From assembly GCA_028095005.1 (NCBI GenBank), contig CM051459.1, positions 44,894,257 through 44,958,256 on the forward strand: DNA of 64,000 nucleotides, given 5' to 3'. The notes below the pieces were generated by a model. The model was not told where the DNA came from. It made no database searches and saw only the letters and a program-made list of their open reading frames with translations. This document shows, piece after piece, positions 1 to 11,906 of the stretch. A program made the position numbers and the translations under genes. Position 1 is the first letter of the stretch; the number at the start of each line of letters is the position of its first letter. The DNA is from Rhynchospora pubera. Its lineage: Eukaryota > Streptophyta > Magnoliopsida > Poales > Cyperaceae.

Positions 1-763
1 TTTTTGGGTTTTTTATTTTGCAAAATTCGATAAATTATATTTTGCTTTTTTATTTTGTTTCGGGTTATCCAAGATATATATATATTAAAATCGTGGCCGC
101 ATTTTCAAAATGCGGTAAAAAATAGAGTTAATTTTTTACACTGTTATTTATATAAATTAAAAATAGTTTAAAAAATTTTAGTTAAATATATTTGAAAATC
201 TAAGATAGGTATATTTGGAAGTCTAAGTTAGTTCATGTCTAATCTATAGAAAAAAAAAATTATACCCTTATACGACATGCAATCTGAGCCCTCCAATTTT
301 TGTTGATCGATCGATCTGAATATATTCTAAAAGTTTACCCTTCTTAAATTAAAAGCCGTGACTGCATTGACTTTTAATTAAAAATATTTTTTGATTAAAT
401 ATATTAAAAATAATTGTACCAATCATCTAAGATAGTTCTTTCTATATAAAGTCGATATAAAATAGATATATTTGAAACATATATTTATTTATATATTGAT
501 AGACTTAACCATCAAAATTTATCAAATGGCGGCAAAGCCGCCTCCCCTCATCCCGTTTTATTTATGTTATATTTTTTATTAAAAAAATACTAAAAATTTT
601 AAGAAAAACTTAAATAAATATAAAAAATTGAAGAAAATTTCTGAAAAATTAGAAAATTTTCCTAAAAATTTTCAAACTCTTCGAAAATATTTTATTACAA
701 TTGTAGTATTGAAAATTAAAAATGACATAATAAACAATTGAAATGTTCCTACATTAAATATTT

Positions 764-1130
764 TCATTGCTTCGATTTTGGTCGGTCGACCCACACGCTG
801 TTTTGGTGATTGAAACGTAAATGACTTCCTAACTCTTCAACTGGTAGTGGTGTTTCTTTCAATTCCTGCAAAAGTAACAATATTTCATTGAATATAAGAT
901 GATATACATAGAATTTCATTAAATAACTAAATTTTCATTACATACATGTGGAGAATGGCAGTATTTCATCGAACTGATCATATTCTTCTTCGTTCGTGAC
1001 ATCTTCAATACCAAAAGTGCAATTCTTTCGTGATCATATTACAATGCAATATGTCATGCTTTATCGGCCGGATCAATAATGTAAAAAATTTACATTACTT
1101 ATTTATTTGCATGTACAAAAGCGTCATGGT
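764..1130 (-). pseudogene. CACTA (En/Spm) transposase C-terminal relic
   Basis: Read on the minus strand, 1130-950 gives broken peptide with pieces such as FVHANK, FYIIDPADKA and YDHERIALLVLK. These resemble the C-terminal region of plant CACTA TNP2-type transposases (DUF4216-like), but stops and frame changes intervene. A further open segment, 865-764, follows a TGCAG acceptor-like site and reads ELKETPLPVEELGSHLRF before a stop. A CACTA-type terminus on the right at 2909 points into this region, which fits one decayed element running off the left edge. Family assignment is from memory of the domain and is tentative. Confidence 0.4.
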
Positions 1131-1927
1131 GATATCCCAACTCACATTTGCATGTTCGTACAAATTCATGGGAACATTAGCAAAAGTATTGTACCGAATT
1201 ATTCTAAACAGATCAAAACTAGCATATGTCCACTAATCCTAAATGAGACAAAGTAATCAAAAAACAATTCCATACGAGGACTATACAAGATTAATTCCTA
1301 ATGAATTAATCTCGAACGGGCACCAACCTAAATAAAGTTCAACTTCTAGCAATTTGGTCCTATATGACAATACGACTAATTAACATATATGCAACAAGCA
1401 AAGAGAAACTTTAATAAAATAGATATATACTAGACATGGCCATTGCAGATTCACTGTTATATTTTGTAATGACAATTATTCAGCATGAACGATAATTTAG
1501 ATTTCTAAATATTTTAAATTTCTAAATTAAAAAAAATGATTGGTACGACTATTTTTAATATATTTAACAAACATATCTATTTTTTAATTATAAAACTAAC
1601 GGTCAATTATAGAAAAAAATTATTTTAGATTACTAAAATAGTGCATATTGAATGGATGATATAGAAAATAGAAATGCGGTGAAAAATAGGAAAAAATATC
1701 AAGACTTTACTAATACTATAGATGTCGGCGATGAAGAGAATGAAAATTAGATTGTCTTGCTATAATAATTATGGAGTAGGTTGGGAACTATAATTTGCAT
1801 TGCTAATTAGTATATCTTGACTAAAAATAGAGAATTGTTTGTTTCATTCCATTAATATGAAATAAAATAGAATTCATGAAATATACGTTTAATATACATT
1901 TTATTCTATATGTTTAATAATACGTTC

Positions 1928-2126
1928 CAGGGATGGATCCAGAAAAAATTTAAGTATGGGCATAAAGTTGGAATAAGAAGAAAGGGAAGAAAAATTAGAT
2001 GTCCAACGTGGACACAATAAAAGAATTAGTCCTGACACAATACTGATAATACATAACTAGATTTTAATTTTCAGACAACAAGACCAAGCAAGTGCCTCGG
2101 CTTGACTTTATTTGACTCCTTCCATG
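1928..2126. mobile_element. Non-autonomous hAT MITE with 8 bp TSD
   Basis: A 199 bp element begins CAGGGATGGATCCAG and ends CTCCTTCCATG, giving imperfect inverted termini (about 11 of 15 matching). It is flanked by the perfect 8 bp duplication ATACGTTC at 1920-1927 and 2127-2134, which is diagnostic of hAT insertion. The terminus is of the same type as the better-preserved element at 16120. It has no coding capacity. Confidence 0.7.
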
Positions 2127-2639
2127 ATACGTTCAATATGTATCTAATAATTTCCATCAGTAAAAGTCGGTAGAATATGAAACGAAATAAAGGCGAGAAA
2201 TAAAAATAACTATGTGAACTGAAATATGAAATATACGTGTTTAATATATATAAGTTTAATATTGAATTTCTTTTATATAATTAAAGATGATAAAAAATAA
2301 CAATTATGCTTACTTTTTAATAAGGATTTCTTATATATAAGTGGTCTGCTTTTTTTATTTATTTTTCTTTCTGCAATACTATGAATGATAAAACAGCCAA
2401 AAAGGTTTTTATAGAGCCAATATGTCGGCAATATATGTTATTATTTTTTTTAGTTAATGAAAATACTTCTTAAACTTTACTCTTTATTTAAGACGAAATT
2501 AGCTAATTTATTCCAACACATATCTTTTCCAAAAATAATAATAATAAATAAATAATAACACCTATCTTTTCTTTATATTAATATAATGCACCTACAGACT
2601 ACAGTACACGCAGCAGCGGGGAGCAGGGATCGTTTTCTG

Positions 2640-2909
2640 TTTTTTTTTTTTGGAATATGTTTTTACGGCAGTTATTGAAGAATCCGCTGTAAAAAATATT
2701 ATTTACAGCGGTTCTTTCCACAACCGCGGTAAAATATCAGCGAACTTTTTTTTCTTTTTTTTCTGAACCCTTTATTTGCGCCTAATCATATTAACCGCCG
2801 TAAATATACTTGTTTTTATTTACTAAAATGCCACTCCGCATTTTTTACAGCAGGTTTCCAAAAAACTGTTGTAAATGTGGTGCCGTAAAAAACTTTTTCT
2901 GTTGTAGTG
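2640..2909. mobile_element. CACTA transposon terminal and subterminal region
   Basis: The right edge at 2893-2909 reads, on the minus strand, CACTACAACAGAAAAAG, a typical plant CACTA terminal inverted repeat. Inside it lie several short inverted motifs around ACGGCAGTT, CCGCTGTAAAAA, TTTACAGCGGTT and ACCGCGGTAAAA, which look like CACTA subterminal transposase-binding repeats. Related GCGGTAAAAAA motifs occur near 110 and 1676. The left terminus was not found, so the element is truncated or starts before the window. Confidence 0.55.
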
Positions 2910-4284
2910 TGAGGAGAGAGAGTGTGCATGGGGAGGGGGAGTATGTCAAATCGCCGTCTAAAGAGATCTCTTTTGGAATGATCTAGCCTCTCTTGAGTCT
3001 TGGTACAACAAGAAGTCATTATCTCTTCTTTGTGTTGTGTGCCCCATTTTGTTTCAATACATACAGCGTGTCAGTCGCTGTCCCCACACCTCCTCCCTCT
3101 CCACCTCCCCACTGCTAAAACGCACCCAAGTCAAAAGGAAACCTAGGCAGGTCAATACCTTATTATATTAAGAGAACTTAATTTATAATTCCCCCTGCCG
3201 ACTATAGACTTCAAAACTTTGACAAAATATGCGAAACCTCATGTAATTTTCCTAGTTAATGTTAATCTAGCTAGCTCACATCACATGAAGTCATAATAAT
3301 GCATGTGGAAGCAAGTTAAGGTCTAACTAGCTAGCTGGCTAGCTATCTATAGAAATTTTCTACTTCGTATATAATGTACCCCATGTTACTAATTTGCAAA
3401 TTAGTTTGATTCTTGGTTAACAAAAAGATTAGTTTCTCTGTATTGTTATAAGAAGGACAGAGTAAATATTTCTTTAACAATTTTTTTCTGTAATTTTTTT
3501 AGTTATCTTACTAATCAAGTACTACAATCATTGTTGTGTATCTTCAAAACTATTCAGAATTGTTCAAATGCCAATCAATGTGGATTCCCAGTTTGCTCAT
3601 AACTCGGAAAGGGACACTCAACAATCTGTAAATTAGATCTTATGGCTTCTATCGTACTATTAATCATTTTCTTTAGTAACGTTATTAGGACCACTTGTTC
3701 ATATTTCAGCCCAACCATTCATGTTGGTTTTTACCCTCTTGGAAGGTATACCAATTTAAATTTTATCTGCTAGGATTTACATGACCTATAAATTACATAT
3801 ATACGATTTTGCAAATTTACATAAAATTTGGACTAACTAAAGATTAATTTGTGATAACTGAATCTAGACGTCGAGGACAGTGAGCTGAATTCATTCTCAA
3901 AATCATTACTTGATAAGACTACTAATGTGATATGTAACAACTTAATTGTACCATTTAGTGGGAGAGCAAGTACTTTTCACATATATTAACATGTCAACTG
4001 TCACTAAAAATGGCCATAATGCTACTTCTCGGAAAAAAAAAGAAATTCTTTACAAATAATAAAAAAATGTAAATGAATCATCATTAGATAATACACAACA
4101 GGGGACCGCAAACATTAAATTCAATCCACCAACATGCAACCAAAGGTTGGATGACAGAGTATATTATCTGATTAGGGGATCTACTTGAAGAGGCACGTGA
4201 TGCGAGAAGATTACCTCCTTTTTTTCAATTTTTGTTGCTCCTATTGACACTACTTACTACTACGACTCCAACCTCCGGTGCATA
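2910..4284. other. Intergenic, no gene seen
   Basis: AT-rich sequence with short low-complexity runs. I saw no coding-like exon, RNA gene or bounded transposon here. The small open frames are random in composition. Confidence 0.5.
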
Positions 4285-4418
4285 TCCTCTGTCGCGCGGC
4301 ACATGCAGCATTTTTTTTTTCTAACCGTCCGATCTATGATGAATGTTCTGTGAATTATACAAAATTGATAAACCTGAAAAAATTTAACGGTCTACTGACC
4401 GTGCCGCGCAGCAGAGGA
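4285..4418. mobile_element. Small MITE with about 18 bp TIRs
   Basis: The ends TCCTCTGTCGCGCGGCAC (4285-4302) and, on the other strand, TCCTCTGCTGCGCGGCAC (4418-4401) match at about 16 of 18 positions and enclose an AT-rich 98 bp core. GC-rich termini around an AT-rich centre are typical of plant MITEs. I could not find a convincing target-site duplication, so the superfamily is open. Confidence 0.5.
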
Positions 4419-5957
4419 TTTTGGTACCTCCATCCTCCCCCTCTTGGTTTTTCATCCGATAAATAAATTGCCCATGTGCCACCTTAACCTAGCAGGAAAA
4501 TATCTTGTGGCAGCTGATATGAGGAGCTCTGTATGAAGAGTCACTGCATTGCTAATTTATGACAACTGAGAAGCGACTCCATTCTCCCACGTTTTTCAAA
4601 CAACTAAAAAAAAATAATAATAATAAACAAATATTGATGCTTCAGGAAAAGTTCAATCAGATAGAGATATTACATTTATAAGAATGTCAATTTTATAAGA
4701 GTCGGCTTGAAATTTTGACTTATTTAATAAATTTATAATATAGTACAATTATTATTATTTTTACATTTAACTAGATTATTTGATCGTCGGTGTCTTTATA
4801 CGGCTCATTTTTCGTAGTTGCGAATCGTACATGTATCGAAAACTTTGTTCAATGTGTACAAATGCAAAATATTGCCGAGTAAAAATTGCATTGTTTTAAT
4901 AAAGACTAATTTCTCAAATTGCGCTCTCAAATTTAGGCTCCCTATAATTGATACAATTATAAAAAATAAAAATTCTGATATATAAATTAATTATGTTATA
5001 ATCAAAATAGTCCTGGTACATCAAACAGACCTGCATAATTTATGTATACAGCTGCATATAAATTGCTACATGTAGTGCGCGCATAAAGATTTGGTTCTCT
5101 CAAAAGTTGTACCTGACTTGTTTGCTAATCATTTTGTTCTCCCTTTGTAATTGTAAATTCACAAGTAATGATGCATAATTTATCAATTATTGACGAATGA
5201 CGGCATTATATTTTGCAACAGATAGAAAAATTTGTCCATGTACAGCAACAAGGTGGAAATTAAAAAATTTGATATTAATTACCACATAAACATAAAGGAT
5301 TGATTTCAACGTTATAAGTACTCTGTGCTCATGGGTGGCTGCTCATATTGAGCCACAATTTTAAAAAAAAGTTTTTGGCTTCCATATTTCATTTAATGTG
5401 AATAATTATAACATAACAGCATTTAAATCATTTCCTTTTTAATTTTTTTTAATTGTAGAGATAGGGTTGAACAACTAATTAAAGACCGCCCATTTTCAAT
5501 AATTAAGTACAAAGAAACTGTTTTATATATTTTATTCATGAATTCAAATTTGACAAACATTTTTTGCTTTAAGAAATTTTCAATTGTTTCACAATTTTAA
5601 TAATTTTTTAAGACGTTAAATTATCACCTACAATTAAATTAGGAGTGGAGATACAACTGAAAAATTACTATTAATCATACGAAACACATCGCGTAAGTCA
5701 ACGCATGACTTCACTTAACATAGTTTTAACTGGTACTTGATTTATAGTACAAAAAACCCTTCTCGTCGCTGAAAAATATATATCAATTAAATTCATGATT
5801 CAAGTTAAGTATTAATTATTTTTAAATAATTAAAATAAAATTCCAAATTTATTTCCTTAACCGTGTGCAACTCTTTTGCTTGTGACATGACACGTCACAT
5901 TTTTCACCGAATTATATATGGTTACATTTGCTTTAGCTTTGTAGCCACGGAAACTTG
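4419..5957. other. Intergenic, no gene seen
   Basis: AT-rich DNA with no recognisable exon, RNA gene or bounded repeat. Confidence 0.45.
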
Positions 5958-5965
5958 GTTCTCAT

Positions 5966-6593
5966 TAGGGGTGAGCAAAAAACTCGTAAGTCGTGAGCTA
6001 ACTCGAACTCGACTCAGAAAAGCTCGATTGCAACTCGAGCCAACTGAACTCGAGTTGGTAGAACTCGAGCTGAACTAACTCGGTTAGTTGACGAGTCGAG
6101 TTTGAGTTGAGGTCAACTCAGCTCGCAACTCGTGAGTTGACTCGTGACATAATAAATTTATATTTCAAATATATATTATCAACGTAATTTATAAGTATTA
6201 AAAATTTATAAATTAATAATAAGAATTTTTTTCTTATATATTTTTATTTTAGATAATATTACATATGATAGATTGAGTTTCAATACATATTTTGTTTCAA
6301 ATCAATAAAAAAATATAAAATACAACAATTTTATTGTTTACAATATTGTATATGTCAAAAAAATTTAATACTAGAATAACATATGGATTAAATAAATAAA
6401 ATTTGAAGGATATATGTTTATTCCAAGCTAACTCATGAGCCAATGAGCTAGCTTGAGTTTGGGATGAGTCGAGTTTGAGCTAGCTTAAAAAGCTCGAAAG
6501 TATTTCTAACTCAGCTCAACTCAGCTCGAGTTACAACTGAGCTGAGTTTGAGTTGTCCCCAACTCGCTCGAACTCAGCTCATATACAGCCCTA
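5966..6593. mobile_element. hAT MITE, CTCGAGTT-rich family, copy 1
   Basis: A 628 bp element beginning TAGGGGTGAGC and ending ACAGCCCTA, flanked by the perfect 8 bp duplication GTTCTCAT at 5958-5965 and 6594-6601. Both ends are packed with short direct and inverted copies of CTCGAGTT, ACTCGAACTC and GAGCTGAG, a pattern expected of subterminal transposase-binding sites, while the middle is AT-rich. A second copy lies in the opposite orientation at 29547-30095. Non-coding. Confidence 0.85.
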
Positions 6594-6601
6594 GTTCTCA
6601 T

Positions 6602-7888
6602 CATTCCACAGTCCACACAGGTGTGTGGCCGCGGTAAGAAAATCAGAGTATCAGACGACCATGTTTTGTGCACTTTCATGACCAGTATAAATAATTGTGC
6701 ATTTTTTCCTTCTAAAATCTAAATTCACATTACCAGGTGACAGGTTAGAACTTAGAAATTCCAGTTAACCGACAACACCGATCCGGATTTTAAGCACATT
6801 TTAAATAAATAAAAGTTTCATCCGATGTACCAAACACGCCTAAACAGCAAATGGGAACATGCTCTCTCTTGTAATAACTAACAATCTAGACCCATGCGTG
6901 CATAGGCAGAGGATTCTCTTCCTTCATTATATATATTTATATTTTTATTATACTTTTTTAGCACAAAATATTATGGAATTTGTTTTGATTTGACAAAGCA
7001 ACCCCAAAATCTTGACAATCCTGTGACACTCATCACACTCTTGCTCTGTCTCTTAGTCACTCTTAAACTTGGTCAAAACATTGCCTTGAAAAGTGGAGTC
7101 CAAAGAATATTTTAAGTTTTTCACCTACTGAACACATGGTAGGTTCTTTCACGGGAATAGGTAAATGTATATCAGTATATGCTATCACTTTTTTGCTTGG
7201 AAAAGAAAGGTAATTTCTATTGACTATGCTCCGTTTATTTCTTGTTCCTATGCCTTCGTTACCGTATCACTTTTCAATGCAAATTTTTCTTTATTCCACA
7301 ATTTCCAATTTTTAAAAACCATACAAAATTATATACTTTCAGTTTAAATAAGGCAATATTATAGCATTAGCTACCATAATATTTTCAAATAAGATGAATT
7401 GTCGTTATATGAAAAGTAAAAAAATCAAACAATTCTCACGACTTACATATGTATAATTATTTAAATATGATTAACTATCTTAAAAATTACGTGATTAATA
7501 AATATTAATTTAAACGAGTTATTTTTATTTAAGTTCTTATTATAATTCATATATATTATTTCGTGGCGTCCAAAATTACCTTATATTTAATCATCTTTGT
7601 TTGACTAGTTTTTTAAAATTGTAAATCAATTTTACCAAGATTCATTTATACTATTAGAAATAAATAATATTTTTTTGTGTACGACGTTAGATGCAAACTT
7701 ACAATTCTATGACACGTGATTAATTTGTCCCTTATATATACTTTTGCATGCTATGGATTGTCAAGCGTCGAACGTTTTTTACATATCCTTATATATTATT
7801 TTATGTTTAAAATAAATATTTTACAATTTTACTCCTCGAAATCTTATAAATTTCATTTCCCTACTTTGAGCATATACAAAATACACGG

Positions 7889-7890
<2 letters not shown>
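6602..7890. other. Intergenic, no gene seen
   Basis: AT-rich spacer upstream of the CYP85A promoter, with no recognisable exon or bounded repeat. Confidence 0.4.

Positions 7891-7919
<29 letters not shown>
7891..7919. repeat. (TA)n microsatellite
   Basis: An uninterrupted TA run of about 14.5 units. Likely to vary in length between individuals. It lies about 570 bp upstream of the CYP85A TATA box. Confidence 0.95.
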
Positions 7920-7921
<2 letters not shown>

Positions 7922-7993
7922 ATACATCTTAATTTCATATGTGAAAAAATTATGCGTCTGGAATTTTTAAAATTCAAGGATTCAATTAAAATA

Positions 7994-7999
7994 CGTGCG
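7994..7999 (+). promoter_or_regulatory. Putative distal brassinosteroid response element (BRRE)
   Basis: CGTGCG matches the BRRE consensus CGTG(T/C)G bound by BZR1-type repressors. It lies about 470 bp upstream of the CYP85A TATA box. A six-base match is weak alone; the second match at 8366 strengthens it. Confidence 0.3.
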
Positions 8000-8365
8000 T
8001 GATTGATAAAAGTTTGAAGATTTCAATGCACAGATATGGATAGTGATGTGTGTTTATCAATCATCATTTATATATGTCATATTTAAATAATGAAATATAA
8101 CTTCACTATAAATACTGCATAAATATTAATATATCGCGTATAGGTCCGATTTGAATGCAACTCTCTATATGACGTATCAAGACAAGTAGACAACATATCA
8201 AACTTGATTTAGTTTTCTCCTGCTTCTTCATGAAAATATTTTCCGTTGAATAATTAAAATTTTTGTTATATTTTTAAGAGTATGTTTTAATTATTATTCA
8301 ATGTAATTAAGTGTGTGCACTGTACAGGACAGGTGACACCAATTACACCCGATTTTTCCTCCAAG

Positions 8366-8371
8366 CACACG
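8366..8371 (-). promoter_or_regulatory. Putative proximal BRRE of CYP85A
   Basis: CACACG is the reverse complement of CGTGTG, the canonical BRRE. It lies about 95 bp upstream of the TATA box and 265 bp upstream of the start codon. Brassinosteroid biosynthetic genes are known to be feedback-repressed by BZR1 through this motif, so the placement is biologically sensible. No binding is shown by sequence alone. Confidence 0.4.
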
Positions 8372-8463
8372 AATGTACTGTAGTCTGTAGACTGTAGTAA
8401 CAAATAATTGCAGCGTTTGAACAAAAGAAATTGCAGAGATACATAAAGGGTATTCAACAGGCC

Positions 8464-8472
8464 TATATAAGG
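8464..8472 (+). promoter_or_regulatory. CYP85A TATA box
   Basis: TATATAAGG lies 172 bp upstream of the CYP85A start codon. Transcription would start near 8495 and give a purine/CT-rich 5' UTR of about 140 nt. I saw no upstream ATG between there and 8636. Confidence 0.65.
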
Positions 8473-8635
8473 AGGAGCATACCGTTCAAACCAGAAAATA
8501 GGTAGGGAAGGGGAAAGAGAAAGAGCTCCACCACCCAATTCTCTCTCCTCAGTTGAAGTTCTGTTTCCAGAGTTTGGTTGTGGGGAGTTTCCTTGTTGTG
8601 TCCTAAAGAGAGAAAGTGACCAAAAGTGGGAGAAA

Positions 8636-11600
8636 ATGGTGGTTTTGGGAATCATAGTTGGTTTGTTTGTTATGTTGTTGGCATGTACCGGTTTGTTGAG
8701 ATGGAATGAACTGAGGTATAGAAAGAAGGGGTTGCCACCCGGTACAATGGGGTGGCCTCTGTTTGGGGAAACAACAGAGTTTCTCAAGCAAGGGCCTTCT
8801 TTTATGAAGGCAAAAAGACTTAGGTGAGAGTTCACTTAAACGTATACCTGTGTAATTTCTTGAGATTTATTGGACTATTTGCAATTTTTGGGAACCTTCG
8901 TTATTGGTTTCAATAATTTCTCCTTAGGAGCAATTTTTTTACAAGAAAAGTGGAAAAACGAATTTTTTCTAAAGCTTTTTATTTTGTCACTTGCACGAAA
9001 CTTACGTACATGTCAATGAATGTATATTCACACGAAGTTTATTTTTATCTTTTTGTTATTTTATACAGGATTGAAAGAAATAAAAAAAAACTAGCTTATA
9101 TTTTTGTACACTGTTCTTCCTTAGTGGGATGTATATTATAGAATTTCCTTCCAAGTCAAATAATAGATAAAATCTTCTAAAATCAATTGTCTATGCGGTT
9201 ATATATTTTGTAAAATCTGGTTTTGATTTCATGAAACAAGAATATATTTAAGTTTAGCTGGAAAGGGAAGAGGCCAAAAGGTCTGCCTGATTTTATAGAA
9301 AGGTTGTCTACAAAAAGGCCATCTTACCCCACTGTTCCAGCTTGGATGCTCTCTTTTTTTCTTCCCTTTTTACAATTTTAACCCTGTATCATTCACCAAT
9401 TTAATCATTGTCTCTGTATCCTTCTCCCCTTTACCCAAAGTTCTCTGTTTTACCCTTGGAACTTTCCAAGAATCAACTTGTCATCCTTTCTCCTATCTTC
9501 TTGTTGCATACAATATTTTTTATATTTAATAAATCACCTTGGCTCACTATTACATTAAACTTTTTTTTTTTTGAAAAACACTATTACATTAAACTGAGGG
9601 ACCTTACATCTTGGGACATGTCGGTTCGAATTGATATGACAAGTCACTAATGTACTATTGTTGAACTTTTTTGCTTATTGTAAGTTCGTAACAACGTATT
9701 TCTGTTATTCTTTTATCCAGGTATGGGAATCTATTCAAGTCACACATATTGGGTTGCCCAACTGTCATTTGCATGGATCCGGAGGTAAATCGGTACATAC
9801 TCTTAAGTGAAGGCAAGGGGTTTGTACCGGGTTACCCCCAATCAATGCTTGATATATTGGGAAAGTGCAACATAGCTGCTGTGCATGGACCCACACACAA
9901 GGCCATGAGAAGTGCCATGTTGGGTCTTGTTAGCCCTGCCATGATCAGAGGCCAGCTCTTACCAAAGATTGATGAGTTCATGAGGGAGCACGTCAGCAAC
10001 TGGCATGGGAAAATAATTGACATACAACACAAAACCAAGGAGGTATATATGTTACATTTTGAGTATTTTGTTATATAAACTGCAAAGAATATTCTTCTCT
10101 GAAACAAGGAGAGAATCTCATGCTTGTAATAGGAAAAACCATCTAGTACCAAACGTAAAGTAGCTCTTGTTCTTGAGTCAAATTTAACAGAGCAAGTACA
10201 TTGAGAATGCTTGTAATAGGGAGCACATGGTCGCCCGTCCAAACGAAAAGACTAATCAACCATAAAATTTGTGTTCTCCCAATCAAATAATCTTGGAACT
10301 AATTGAAACTCTTCTTGTCAGAGAAGGGTACTAGATGTACTAGTAGAAGCTTTTTACTGCTGTGTTGCGTATGATATGATACAAAAACCAAGAGAAGAGT
10401 ACTATTTTTACTATTTTAGTTGAACTAATCTTTTTTGTTTGTATGGATAAATTGCATAAACGATTGTTTTATTTGAGAAATAACAATTAAATATTATTTT
10501 TAGATGGCATTGCTATCAGCACTTAAGCAAATAGCTGGAATAGAGGCTGGCCCCTTGTCAGATTCCCTAAAAGCAGAGCTATTCAAGCTAGTACTGGGCA
10601 CACTCTCCCTCCCTTTTAATTTCCCAGGCACTAACTACCACCAGGGATTTGAGGTAATTAAATATCAAAACAGTATCCTATTTTAATATACCTTAATTAA
10701 TTTGTTTATTTAACCATGAGTATTCACTTTTTCTAACTTGCTCTGTTGTTGTTCTGCTTTACTCTATTTTCCATTTTAAATGGTAGGCAAGGAAGAAACT
10801 TGTGGGGATGTTGAAGGAGATAATTGAAGAGAGAAGGGCTTCCAACTGCCCCAAAAATGACATGCTTGATTCCCTTCTGACAAATGATGAAATTTCAAAG
10901 GCAAAACTGACTGATGAGCAGATAATTGACCTCATAATTGCTCTTATTTATTCGGGTTATGAGACCGTTTCTACTACTTCTATGATGGCTGTAAAGTATC
11001 TCTTAGATCACCCAAATGTTCTTGAAGAACTCAGGGTAAATAGTCTTTACAATTTTACTTTCTTTTATATTAAATTTGGGTATAATAATTTAGATGTTGA
11101 TGATTATTTGTCAATTGTTTTGCAGAGGGAGCATTTGGAAATTAGGAAACAAAAGACCACTGATTGCAGAGTCGGCTGGGATGATTACAAATCAATGCGA
11201 TTTACTCGTGCTGTCATTTTCGAAACTCTCAGGATGGCCACTGTTGTCAATGGAGTTCTTAGAAAAACAACCCAAGATGTAGAAATAAATGGTTAGTTAA
11301 CATACAGTTCACTATTTTTTTTCCCTATTTTAGGTAAATAACTTGAATCTAATGGATTTTTTTTATTGTATTCAGGTTATGTTATTCCAAAAGATTGGAG
11401 AATATATGTTTACACAAGGGAGATAAACTATGACCCTTATTTGTACCATGAGCCTCAGGCTTTCAATCCATGGAGATGGCTGGTATGTAAAAAACTTCAA
11501 CCATGTAATTTTTTTAATTTTTTAGTTCCTGTTGAATGCTCAGCGATCTAATGATTTCATTGACCAAATTATACAGGACAAAAATCTTGAGACGCATCAC

Positions 11601-11906
11601 CATTTCATGTTGTTTGGTGGAGGGGGGCGGCTGTGCCCCGGCAAAGAGCTTGGCACGGTTGAGGTCGCACTATTTTTGCACCATTTCATCACCCAATATA
11701 GGTTTGTTTCTTTTTTGTGTCTATGTATGTATGTATGTTATCAAGTTACAAACTTACAAGTAATAACAATTAAATTTGTGCTAATTTATTTTCTTTTTGT
11801 TGCGTCTCTTTTCCACAGATGGGAGGAGGTTGGCAAGAATGAGATAATGAAGTTTCCAAGAGTGGAAGCTCCAAATGGGCTCCATATCAAAGTATGGGAG
11901 AATTAG
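8636..11906 (+). CDS. CYP85A: Cytochrome P450 CYP85A (brassinosteroid-6-oxidase), 8 exons
   Basis: The family performs C-6 oxidation in brassinosteroid synthesis (6-deoxocastasterone to castasterone; some members also make brassinolide). Exons: 8636-8823, 9721-10042, 10504-10653, 10787-11035, 11126-11291, 11376-11482, 11577-11701, 11819-11906. All introns are GT-AG and the joined frame is 464 aa, the usual CYP85A length. The N-terminus is a hydrophobic ER anchor, followed by the proline hinge PPGTMGWPLFGE. Visible P450 marks are the I-helix YSGYETVST, the K-helix FETLR (ExxR), FNPWRW, and the haem loop FGGGGRLCPG with its Cys ligand. LGCPTV, GYPQSMLDILGKCNIAAVHG and RVEAPNGLH are close to known CYP85A proteins. 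The start follows GAGAAA in a good context. All catalytic motifs look intact, so it is probably functional. Relics of a paralog lie 2 kb downstream. Confidence 0.96.
9561..9578 (-). mobile_element. 18 bp dead-on-arrival retroposon insertion in CYP85A intron 1
   Basis: An 18 bp insert, a run of twelve T then GAAAAA, is flanked by perfect 16 bp duplications CACTATTACATTAAAC at 9545-9560 and 9579-9594. On the minus strand this is a short tail plus poly(A), the product expected when target-primed reverse transcription aborts almost at once. A slippage-driven duplication is a less likely alternative. Confidence 0.6.

Noticed and set aside
8287..8835. 182-codon frame on the minus strand
   Set aside because: Antisense to the CYP85A promoter, leader and exon 1; its codons are explained by the sense gene.
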